64,000 nucleotides of DNA from Clostridium_AD sp050717535 (GTDB taxonomy: Bacteria > Bacillota > Clostridia > Clostridiales > Clostridiaceae), in the NCBI RefSeq assembly GCF_050717535.1, contig NZ_JBOITM010000080.1, forward strand, positions 17,955-81,954. Direction: 5' to 3'. Positions 19,340 to 27,038 of the stretch are shown in pieces; positions within the stretch are counted from its first letter, which is position 1, and every line of letters begins with the position of its first letter. The notes beneath the pieces are model-generated. The model was given only the letters and a program-made list of their open reading frames with translations. It did no database searches and was not told the origin of the DNA. Position numbers and translations under genes: made by a program.

Positions 19340-20731
19340 ATGGAAAAATTGTTAGTAAAACAAATTTACAGAGAAAAAGAAAAGTATGATGGATGCGAAA
19401 TATCTATTTCAGGATGGATAAGAACTTTAAGAGCTTCTAAAGCATTTGGATTTATAGAAGTAAATGATGGAAGTTTCTTTAAAAATATTCAAGTAGTTTT
19501 TGAGGAAGGGTTAGAGAATTTTCCGGAAATAGCAAAGCTTCCTATAAGCTCTTCTTTGACTATAGAAGGAACACTACTTGTAACACCAGGAGCTAAGCAA
19601 CCATTTGAACTTAAAGCTACTAAAATACTTTTAGAAGGAATGTCAGATACTGACTATCCATTGCAAAAGAAAAGACACTCTTTTGAGTATTTAAGAACTA
19701 TTGCACATCTTAGACCTAGAAGCAATGCTTTTTCAGCAGTATTTAGAGTAAGGTCACTAACTGCTTTTGCTATACATGAGTTTTTTCAAAAGAGAAACTT
19801 TGTATATACACATACACCAATAATTACTGGTAGTGATTGTGAAGGTGCAGGTGAAATGTTTAGAATATCTACTCTTGATGCAAATGACATGCCTTTGGAT
19901 AAAGACAAAAAAGTTGATTTTACGCAAGACTTTTTTGGTAAAGAAACTGGCTTAACTGTAAGTGGACAATTGGCAGCAGAGGCATTTGCACTGGCTTTTA
20001 GAAGTGTTTATACTTTTGGGCCAACATTTAGAGCAGAAAATTCTAATACAGCAAGACATGCGGCTGAGTTTTGGATGATAGAGCCTGAAATAGCTTTTGC
20101 AGATTTAAAAGATGATATGCAACTAGCAGAAGATATGATGAAATATATTATTAAATATGTTATGGAAAATGCTCCAGAAGAAATGGAATTTTTCAATAGT
20201 TTTGTAGATAAAGGTCTAATTGAGAGACTAAATAGTGTCGTTAATGCAGATTTTGGCAGAGTGACTTACACTGAAGCTATAGATATTTTACAAAAATCAG
20301 GAAAGAAATTTCAGTATCCAGTAAATTGGGGCTGTGATCTTCAAACTGAACATGAAAGATATTTAACAGAGGAAGTTTATAATAAGCCATTATTTGTAAC
20401 TGATTATCCAAAAGAGATAAAATCTTTTTATATGAGAATAAATGATGACAATAAAACAGTTGCTGCTATGGACTTACTTGTACCAGGAATAGGGGAAATT
20501 ATTGGTGGAAGTCAAAGAGAAGAAAGGCAAGATGTCTTAGAAGCTAGAATGGAGGAATGTGGTCTTGATAAAGAAGATTACTGGTGGTATTTAGAGCTAA
20601 GAAAATATGGCGGAACTAAACATGCTGGATTTGGACTAGGATTTGAAAGGGCTATTATGTATATTACAGGAATGAGCAATATTAGAGACGTTATTCCGTT
20701 CCCAAGGACAACTGGAAGTGCTGAGTTTTAA
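19340..20731 (+). CDS. asnS: Asparaginyl-tRNA synthetase
   Basis: AsnS charges tRNA-Asn. At 463 residues it is full length: an OB-fold anticodon-binding domain (about 1-115; SISGWIRTLRASKAFGFIEV) and a class II catalytic core with motif 2 FRAENSNTARHAAEFWMIEP and motif 3 GFGLGFERAIMYITG. The C terminus IRDVIPFPRTTGSAEF is typical of AsnRS rather than AspRS. AAGGAGG precedes the ATG. It is controlled by the upstream T-box and is monocistronic. Confidence 0.97.
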   Translation: MEKLLVKQIYREKEKYDGCEISISGWIRTLRASKAFGFIEVNDGSFFKNIQVVFEEGLENFPEIAKLPISSSLTIEGTLLVTPGAKQPFELKATKILLEGMSDTDYPLQKKRHSFEYLRTIAHLRPRSNAFSAVFRVRSLTAFAIHEFFQKRNFVYTHTPIITGSDCEGAGEMFRISTLDANDMPLDKDKKVDFTQDFFGKETGLTVSGQLAAEAFALAFRSVYTFGPTFRAENSNTARHAAEFWMIEPEIAFADLKDDMQLAEDMMKYIIKYVMENAPEEMEFFNSFVDKGLIERLNSVVNADFGRVTYTEAIDILQKSGKKFQYPVNWGCDLQTEHERYLTEEVYNKPLFVTDYPKEIKSFYMRINDDNKTVAAMDLLVPGIGEIIGGSQREERQDVLEARMEECGLDKEDYWWYLELRKYGGTKHAGFGLGFERAIMYITGMSNIRDVIPFPRTTGSAEF

Positions 20732-20760
20732 TATTACCTTGTAATTAATTTATACTTTTT

Positions 20761-20798
20761 AAAGTAGCTCCTAATGTATATAAATTGGGAGCTACTTT
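20761..20798 (+). terminator. Terminator of asnS
   Basis: AAAGTAGCTCC pairs with GGGAGCTACTTT. Confidence 0.8.
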
Positions 20799-20958
20799 AA
20801 TTTAAGTACCTGAAAAAATAGCAAGAACGCAAAGAACACAAAGAACTCATATATAATTAGCTTAACAAAACTGATATTTTAGTGTATAATTTTAGATGTG
20901 CAGTTATATAGCCTATTAAAAAAAGAAAATAGATATTTTATATTAAGATTCTAAAGAT

Positions 20959-21017
20959 CCAGTAAGTGAATACTGGTGATGAGTATACTCTTGACCTATG
21001 GTTAAGGGTTTTTTATG
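20959..21017 (+). promoter_or_regulatory. Structured leader with terminator-like hairpin
   Basis: CCAGTA/TACTGG forms one hairpin (20959-20976), GAGTATACTC is palindromic (20981-20990), and CTTGACC/GGTTAAG followed by a T run (from 20990) resembles an attenuator. The YitT start codon lies about 80 bases further on. No known riboswitch family fits; it could also be the end of a short RNA. Confidence 0.4.
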
Positions 21018-21096
21018 GTTATAAAATAATAATTATAAATATTAAATATATTTTAAGGAGTATATATAGAGAAATACAAATGAGGAGGGAATAAGT

Positions 21097-21948
21097 ATGA
21101 AAAAAATCATTAAAGAGTACATCTTAATAACTATTGGACTAGCGCTCGTAGCTGTAGGAGTGTATTTCTTTTTAGTACCAAATAATTTAGCTGTAGGTGG
21201 AGTTAGTGGCCTTGCTATGATTATAAATTCGTATATGCCAAGTATTTCTATTGGGGCTATAATGCTTATATTAAATATAATCCTATTCATTATAGGGTTT
21301 ATATTTATAGGATCTAGCTTTGGAGTTAAGACAATTTATTCTAGCTTGGGATTATCTGGTATGATATGGGGATTAGAGAAGATTTACCCTATGAGTGGTA
21401 GTATAACAAACGATTTATTTCTGGAGCTAATCTTTGGAATATTAATTGGAGCAGTGGGCATGGGTATGGTGTTTAACCAAAATGCTTCCACAGGAGGAAC
21501 TGATATCATAGCCAAAATACTTTATAAGTATTTTCATTTAGATATAGGCAAGGCTTTACTTTTGTCTGATTTTTTTGTAACTATTTTCGCAGGTATTGCC
21601 TTTGGACCTAAAATTGGAATGTATGCATTGCTTGGAGTCATTATCAACGGGTTTACCATAGATGCAGTTATTGCAGGAATGAATATTTGCAAGAAAATTG
21701 AGGTTGTTAGTTCAAGAGGCGAAGATATAAAAAAATATATTATTGAAGAGTTAGATAGAGGGGCGACTTTATATACAGCTAAAGGAGCATATACTAATGA
21801 GGAAAAAGAAATTATAACTACTGTTTTAGGTAAAAAGGAATTTATAAAATTAAAGATTTTTATAAAAGAAATTGATAAAAAAGCATTTATAATCTCATAT
21901 AATGTACATGAAATTCTTGGAGAGGGATTTAAAGATATAAATGATTGA
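21097..21948 (+). CDS. YitT family membrane protein (second copy)
   Basis: The 283-residue paralogue of the gene at 16671 has the same layout: membrane helices to about residue 200 with GGVSGLAMIINSYMP and NASTGGTDIIAKILYKYF, then a DUF2179 domain (RGATLYTAKGAYTNEEKE and ISYNVHEILGEGF). Sequence divergence is substantial, so the duplication is old. GAGGAGGG precedes the ATG. A structured leader lies upstream and a strong terminator follows. The function is unknown. Confidence 0.88.
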   Translation: MKKIIKEYILITIGLALVAVGVYFFLVPNNLAVGGVSGLAMIINSYMPSISIGAIMLILNIILFIIGFIFIGSSFGVKTIYSSLGLSGMIWGLEKIYPMSGSITNDLFLELIFGILIGAVGMGMVFNQNASTGGTDIIAKILYKYFHLDIGKALLLSDFFVTIFAGIAFGPKIGMYALLGVIINGFTIDAVIAGMNICKKIEVVSSRGEDIKKYIIEELDRGATLYTAKGAYTNEEKEIITTVLGKKEFIKLKIFIKEIDKKAFIISYNVHEILGEGFKDIND

Positions 21949-21988
21949 AAAAATATAAGCTACTGACAAAGTCAGTAGCTTATATTTT
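21949..21988 (+). terminator. Terminator, probably bidirectional
   Basis: AAAATATAAGCTACTGAC pairs perfectly with its inverse around AAA; it separates the second YitT gene from the convergent ferredoxin gene. Confidence 0.9.
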
Positions 21989-22011
21989 AATTATGTGAAA
22001 TATGTTTTTAA

Positions 22012-22182
22012 TTAAGCTTCGACTGGAGCGCCTACAGGGCAAACACCAGCACAAGCTCCACAATCGATACAAGTATCAGCATCTATAACAAATATAGAAT
22101 CTCCTTGGCTTATAGCGTTAACTGGACATTCTGGCTCACAAGCTCCACAACTTACACATGCATCAGTAATTTTATATGACAT
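22012..22182 (-). CDS. 2[4Fe-4S] ferredoxin
   Basis: The 56-residue clostridial-type ferredoxin carries low-potential electrons. Both clusters are complete: CVSCGACEPECP near residues 9-20 and CIDCGACAGVCP near 38-49. It is the canonical two-fold repeated protein and is acidic overall. AAAGGAGG lies 7-8 bases before the ATG. It is monocistronic. Likely partners are pyruvate:ferredoxin oxidoreductase and hydrogenase, not encoded here; the activase at 18151 also needs such a donor. Confidence 0.97.
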   Translation of the reverse strand: MSYKITDACVSCGACEPECPVNAISQGDSIFVIDADTCIDCGACAGVCPVGAPVEA

Positions 22183-22773
22183 AATAATCAACCTCCTTTT
22201 TTAATAATCCACGTACATAATACCATAATTGGCCTAATAAATAAAGTATTAAGATTAATTATTTTTGATTTAGTTATGGATGGGCTAAACATTAGGTATA
22301 AAACTAAAACCATAGAATTTAATCTATGGAAAATTAGAGGTGCCTAATTTGTGGATATAAAAAAAGTGGGGTATTAAGTGAACTGAATTAAATGTAGTCA
22401 CAGCTAAAAACTAGATTTAAAACAGTTAACTTAATACATTGGTAGTTAATAACTTTAGCTGTATATATATTAAAGATGAGCTCATCTATTTAGCTGCGAG
22501 TTAATAACTATCGGTAGTATTATATGTAGAAAATTAACAGACTATTCAGTATAAAATAAAAAAACATATTTTTATATTCAGCGCGAATAAGAGAAAACAT
22601 AATAGTTTTTCCTCGTAAATGTAGAAAGGCGTAGGATTTATAGTTATTAAATAGTTTTTTTAAAATATAGTGTATATAATTGCTTGATTAATAAATAAAA
22701 TAGAGGTATTATGTAAGAAAATCAATTATATAATGTATAGGTTTACCTAAATAAATAATAGGTGGTGTTTTTG
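22183..22773. other. Gene-free stretch with palindromic repeat
   Basis: No credible gene on either strand. It holds a small hairpin (CCATAGA/TCTATGG near 22311) and a larger imperfect palindrome at 22432-22525. The ferredoxin promoter must lie at its left end. Confidence 0.5.
22432..22525. repeat. Imperfect palindrome of about 94 bp
   Basis: The centre GATGAGCTCATC is a perfect 12-base palindrome. The arms share TAATAC, AGTTAATAAC and TTAGCTG with their inverses, with small gaps. It resembles a palindromic repeat or small MITE, unlike the element at 8616 in sequence. Confidence 0.5.
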
Positions 22774-23277
22774 ATGATAGAAAACATTTACATGGAAAAT
22801 TTATTTGCAAAATACAATAAAAATTTTGATATAAGTAAAAACATAGAGCTATGTGATAAAAAAATAAGTCTCTTCGCTGAATACAGAGGTGTAGGTGGGA
22901 GAACTTTTATGACGCAAACAGATATAATTGATAGATTTGAATTTAACGAATATTGTGTTGTAAAGGATTACAAAAATGTTAATATGGAAGATGTTGTTGA
23001 GTATACAGAATATTTGAAGACGGTGATTAATACTTTAGTAAAGCCGCATAGAGAGCATAAGAGTTCAACTATAACGGGAGTAATTGTATGTAGTACACCT
23101 ATAGATAAGAGTACAGAAAATTTCATAGAAAAATTTAAATTTAATAAACCCTACAAATTCTATTTTCATGGCTGGAGTGAAATACGGCTATTATTAGTTG
23201 ATTTAAGTAATAATCTAGTTATTTCAAATAAGCAAGGCAGAAGAGTGAAAAAGGTGTATATTCCTACATCTTTATAA
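22774..23277 (+). CDS. Unrecognised cytoplasmic protein (167 aa)
   Basis: I do not recognise this family. It starts MIENIYMENLFAKYNKNFD. Mixed helix and strand follow, with EYRGVGGRTFMTQTDIIDRF, VIVCSTPIDKSTENFIEKF and a basic end (QGRRVKKVYIPTSL). There is no signal peptide or membrane segment. The ATG chosen follows AGGTGG; GTG codons just upstream fall inside that site. Its last 29 bases are repeated just after the stop. cstA follows 55 bases later, so co-transcription is possible. Confidence 0.6.
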   Translation: MIENIYMENLFAKYNKNFDISKNIELCDKKISLFAEYRGVGGRTFMTQTDIIDRFEFNEYCVVKDYKNVNMEDVVEYTEYLKTVINTLVKPHREHKSSTITGVIVCSTPIDKSTENFIEKFKFNKPYKFYFHGWSEIRLLLVDLSNNLVISNKQGRRVKKVYIPTSL

Positions 23278-23311
23278 TAGATAAAAAGGTGTATATTTTT
23301 ACATCTTTATA
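23248..23311 (+). repeat. Short direct duplication of a gene end
   Basis: The segment at 23248-23276 recurs at 23283-23311 with two changes (CC to TT), a 35-base period covering the stop codon. It is a local tandem duplication; the second copy is untranslated. Confidence 0.75.
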
Positions 23312-23332
23312 TAAAAAGAAGGGGGACTATTA

Positions 23333-24964
23333 ATGAATTCTATAGTACTATTACTTCTAGGAATTATTATTTTCTTAACCGCTTATGCTACTTATGGTGG
23401 ATACCTTGCTAAAAAATGGGGTATAGACACTAAAAAAGAAACTCCAGCTTATACAAAACGGGACAATATAGATTATTGTCCTGCAGATGCAAAAATTCTT
23501 TTAGGACATCATTTTTCATCTATTGCTGGTGCTGGACCTATAGCAGGACCAATTCAAGCTGCTATTTTTGGATGGATACCAGTTTTATTATGGATTTTGA
23601 TTGGTAGTGTTTTTATAGGTGGTGTGCATGATTTTGGATCACTATTCGCATCCATGAGACATGAAGGAAAATCCATAGGTGAAATTATTCGTATTAATAT
23701 AGGCGAAAGAGGCAAAATGATATTTAATATTTTCGCATGGGTTACATTAGTCCTTGTGGTTGCAGCTTTTACAGATATATGTGCTTCAACTTTTGCCTTT
23801 GATGCTATGAAGCCGGAACTTATTACTGGGGCTCGTGCAGGGACTGCATCAATATTATTTATTTTCCTTGCAATGGCATTTGGTTTTGTTGTTTATAGAA
23901 AAAATGCAAGCATTGGTTTATCTACGGTTATAGGTGTTGCACTATTGTTTTTATGTGTATACCTTGGCTATACCTTCCCAATTGCTAAGCTTACAAAATT
24001 TCAATGGGATATCATTCTTTTAATTTACATTACGTTGGCATCTACACTTCCAGTTTGGATGTTATTACAACCAAGAGATTATTTATGCTCTTTCTTACTT
24101 TATGCAATGCTGGCTGGTGCAGTAGTGGGAATACTATTAACTCATCCTACTATGAAGTTACCAGGGTTTACATCTTTTACAGTTAAAAATCAAACACTAT
24201 TTCCATTCTTATTTGTTACTGTTGCCTGTGGAGCCGTTTCAGGTTTTCACTCTTTGGTGGCATCAGGAACTACATCAAAACAAATTAATAAAGAGGGTGA
24301 TGCGAAACTCATAGGTTATGGTGCAATGCTCATTGAAGGATTAGTTGCAATAATTGCTCTTATTTCTATTGGATATGTTGCTAAATCGCAAGGTACTCCA
24401 GCACAAATTTTTGCTAGTGGTGTTGCTACGTTTATGAATAGTTTTGGATTGCCAATGCAGGTTGGAAAAGTTTTTGTTATTCTTGCTTTCTCTGCCTTTG
24501 CTTTAACAAGCTTAGATACTGCTACACGAATAGGTAGATATATATTTCAAGAATTTTTTACAAATGCATCTGAGAAAACTAAGAAAACCTATGCAAACAT
24601 GTATACCGCAACTTTTATAACGGTAGCTGCATCTGCTGCATTATTAGCATATGGGTATCAAAAAATTTGGCCAATATTTGGTTCAGCAAATCAATTATTA
24701 GCAGCCTTAGCTTTACTTGCAGTAACTTCATGGCTTGCGAAAGTTGGAAAGAAAACTATTATGACTTTAATTCCAATGGTCTTTATGTTTATAGTTTCGC
24801 TTTCAGCATTATTCCTACTTATTAAACAATATTTATTCAGTGAAAATAAAAATATGATTCTAGGTTGTTTTGCAGTTTTATTATTCATTCTTGCAATAGT
24901 ATTAATAATAGAAGCTTACAAAGCCTTAAGTGGTAAATCAAAAGGCAAAAACGTAAGTGTTTAA
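23333..24964 (+). CDS. CstA-family carbon starvation/pyruvate transporter
   Basis: The 543-residue protein has about 15-16 membrane helices. CstA signatures are present: GHHFSSIAGAGPIAGPIQAA near residue 58, GGVHDFGSLFASMRHEGKSI near 100, SGFHSLVASGTTSKQI near 305 and LTSLDTATRIGRYIFQE near 390. E. coli members import pyruvate or peptides; short clostridial ones are less studied. GGGGGA precedes the ATG. It ends at two terminators in a row. Confidence 0.9.
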   Translation: MNSIVLLLLGIIIFLTAYATYGGYLAKKWGIDTKKETPAYTKRDNIDYCPADAKILLGHHFSSIAGAGPIAGPIQAAIFGWIPVLLWILIGSVFIGGVHDFGSLFASMRHEGKSIGEIIRINIGERGKMIFNIFAWVTLVLVVAAFTDICASTFAFDAMKPELITGARAGTASILFIFLAMAFGFVVYRKNASIGLSTVIGVALLFLCVYLGYTFPIAKLTKFQWDIILLIYITLASTLPVWMLLQPRDYLCSFLLYAMLAGAVVGILLTHPTMKLPGFTSFTVKNQTLFPFLFVTVACGAVSGFHSLVASGTTSKQINKEGDAKLIGYGAMLIEGLVAIIALISIGYVAKSQGTPAQIFASGVATFMNSFGLPMQVGKVFVILAFSAFALTSLDTATRIGRYIFQEFFTNASEKTKKTYANMYTATFITVAASAALLAYGYQKIWPIFGSANQLLAALALLAVTSWLAKVGKKTIMTLIPMVFMFIVSLSALFLLIKQYLFSENKNMILGCFAVLLFILAIVLIIEAYKALSGKSKGKNVSV

Positions 24965-24987
24965 AGAAATAGCCTAATTATTCAGAT

Positions 24988-25038
24988 AAAAGGGTAGAGC
25001 AAGTTCGTGATTTTCATGGACATGATCTACCCTTTTTT
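24988..25038 (+). terminator. Terminator after the CstA gene
   Basis: AAAAGGGTAGA pairs with TCTACCCTTTT and is followed by a T run. Confidence 0.75.
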
Positions 25039-25079
25039 ATATTTTGGATCGTACTACAAGATGCTACAAGGTTATAATT

Positions 25080-25119
25080 GCCACCCACATGCCAATTGCC
25101 ATGTGGGTGGCACTTTTTT
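25080..25119 (+). terminator. Second terminator hairpin
   Basis: GCCACCCACATG pairs with CATGTGGGTGGC, then ACTTTTTT. The stem shares GCCAC and GTGGGTG with the hairpin at 33423 on the far side of the hexitol locus. Confidence 0.85.
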
Positions 25120-25123
25120 AGAT

Positions 25124-25200
25124 ATTAAATAATGTCATCATCATATAATGACTAATTAGTTTATCTTTGGATTGTATGTAAATGTTTACTTGTATATAAT
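25124..25200 (+). promoter_or_regulatory. mtlA1 promoter with upstream operator block
   Basis: TTGTAT (25172-25177), 17 bases, TATAAT (25195-25200). A 48-base block upstream (GTCATCAT, GACTAAT, ATCTTTG) is closely repeated before the regulator gene at 26863. Regulators of the MtlR type bind just upstream of -35 as activators, so this block is the likely operator. Confidence 0.7.
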
Positions 25201-25274
25201 TAAATTAAAGTAATTAAGAAATAGTTTCTGCAGAAATTTTCAGCAATTACGAAAAAATATAGGGGGCAATTTAA

Positions 25275-26666
25275 ATGTCAAACCTTCAAGTAAATGCTAA
25301 AATAAAAACCAAAGGAAAAACTCAAGAAAGAGTACAAGGTTTCGGACGATTTTTAAGTGGAATGATACTTCCCAATATAGGTGCATTTATTGCATGGGGG
25401 CTAATAACAGCATTATTTATACCAACTGGCTGGCGCCCTAATTCTAATTTTGCTAAATTAGTTGGTCCAATGATAACATATCTTCTGCCTTTATTAATAG
25501 GTTATACTGGTGGTAAAATGGTAGGTGGGACACGAGGCGGAGTAGTTGGTGCAATTGCAACTATGGGTATTATAGTAGGAGCAGATATTCCAATGTTCAT
25601 GGGCGCAATGATAATGGGACCATTGGGTGGTTATGTTATAAAGGAATTCGATAAATCTATCGAAGGGAAAGTGCCGGCTGGTTTTGAAATGCTAATTAAC
25701 AACTATGCAGCGGGTATAATTGGAGCTATTCTAGCATTGGTTGCATTTGTAGGAATTGGCCCAGTAGTACTAGGGTTAAATGGTGTTCTAAAAAATGCAG
25801 TGGAAGTCATAGTAAAAGCAGGGTTATTACCACTGGCAGCTATATTTATAGAACCAGCAAAAATATTGTTTCTAAATAATGCAATAGGTAATGGAATTTT
25901 GGTGCCAATAGGTGCACAAGAAATTAAAACAATGGGAAAATCAGTATTTTTCTTATTAGAATCAAATCCAGGTCCTGGACTTGGAGTACTAGTAGCCTAT
26001 TGGATGTTCGCAAAAGGCGCAGTAAAAGAATCAGCACCTGGAGCAATAATAATTCACTTTCTAGGTGGAATACACGAAATTTATTTTCCTTATGTTTTGA
26101 TGAACCCACTACTTATAATAGCAGTAATTTGTGGTGGAGCAAGTGGAATATTTACCTTCCAAATTTTTGGAGCAGGATTAATTGCAGCAGCATCTCCAGG
26201 AAGTATAATTGCTATAATTGCAATGACTCCTAAAGGAGGATATTTAGGAGTACTGGCAGGTGTGCTTGTAGGCGCTGTGGTTTCCTTCTTAATATCATCT
26301 GTAATAATTAAAAGATCAAATGGCAAGACAACAGGAAATGAATTGGAACAGGCAAAAGAAAAGGTTAGTGAGTTAAAGGGAGTAAGAGTTAAAACTTTTA
26401 AAAAAGTAATATTTTCATGTGATGCAGGAATGGGATCAAGTGCAATGGGAGCAACAACATTAAAGAACAAGTTTAAAAAAGCAGGTTTTGATATAGAGGT
26501 TGTTCATTGCGCAATAAACGAAATTCCGATTGATGCAGAACTTGTTATTACTCATGAAACATTAGCAGATAGGGCAAGAAGCAGAGCACCAAAGGCGGAA
26601 ATTATTCCAATTAAAAATTTTATCAATAGTCCTGAATATGATAAATTAGTAAATAGACTTTTATAA
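25275..26666 (+). CDS. mtlA: PTS mannitol-type transporter EIICB (mtlA1)
   Basis: It imports and phosphorylates a hexitol, most likely mannitol to mannitol-1-P. The 463 residues comprise an EIIC membrane domain (about 20-355; GGTRGGVVGAIATMGIIVGA, IIHFLGGIHEIYFPY) and a cytoplasmic EIIB domain (about 376-463) with the phosphorylated Cys382 in SCDAGMGSSAMG. There is no EIIA domain, so it needs EIIA from elsewhere, perhaps the second mtlA. The first 350 residues differ from that copy at only a handful of places. It has its own promoter and terminator. Confidence 0.93.
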   Translation: MSNLQVNAKIKTKGKTQERVQGFGRFLSGMILPNIGAFIAWGLITALFIPTGWRPNSNFAKLVGPMITYLLPLLIGYTGGKMVGGTRGGVVGAIATMGIIVGADIPMFMGAMIMGPLGGYVIKEFDKSIEGKVPAGFEMLINNYAAGIIGAILALVAFVGIGPVVLGLNGVLKNAVEVIVKAGLLPLAAIFIEPAKILFLNNAIGNGILVPIGAQEIKTMGKSVFFLLESNPGPGLGVLVAYWMFAKGAVKESAPGAIIIHFLGGIHEIYFPYVLMNPLLIIAVICGGASGIFTFQIFGAGLIAAASPGSIIAIIAMTPKGGYLGVLAGVLVGAVVSFLISSVIIKRSNGKTTGNELEQAKEKVSELKGVRVKTFKKVIFSCDAGMGSSAMGATTLKNKFKKAGFDIEVVHCAINEIPIDAELVITHETLADRARSRAPKAEIIPIKNFINSPEYDKLVNRLL

Positions 26667-26676
26667 TTAGAAGCTT

Positions 26677-26719
26677 ATACATAAAAACAGTAAATTAAGG
26701 TTTACTGTTTTTGTGTATA
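26677..26719 (+). terminator. Terminator of mtlA1
   Basis: ATACATAAAAACAGTAAA pairs with TTTACTGTTTTTGTGTAT around six bases; it isolates mtlA1 from mtlR. Confidence 0.85.
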
Positions 26720-26862
26720 AATATAAATTGTAAGTAATTTATATATAAAGATATTTTGAAAATGCAGTGAATTCATATAAATAAATTTTTGTGAATATGT
26801 GGATAATAAATAGGTGGAATAGTTCTAGATTAATTTGGTATTGTGTTTAATATTTATTACAT

Positions 26863-26939
26863 ATTAAATATTGTCATCATTAGCTACTGACTAATCAATA
26901 TATCTTTGAATTGTATGCAGTTGTTTACTAGAATATAAT
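26863..26939 (+). promoter_or_regulatory. mtlR-mtlA2 promoter with matching operator block
   Basis: TTGTAT (26911-26916), 17 bases, TATAAT (26934-26939), preceded by the same block (GTCATCAT, GACTAAT, ATCTTTG) as before mtlA1. Similarity runs on past -10 (AAAGTAATT, GAGAAACAGTT). The regulator probably controls its own operon. Confidence 0.7.
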
Positions 26940-27038
26940 AAAGTTAAAGTAATTGAGAAACAGTTACTTCAAAGATTATTTTAATAAAAAATTCAAAGTA
27001 ACATTAATACAATCTTTTAATAAATTTGGAGGAATTTT

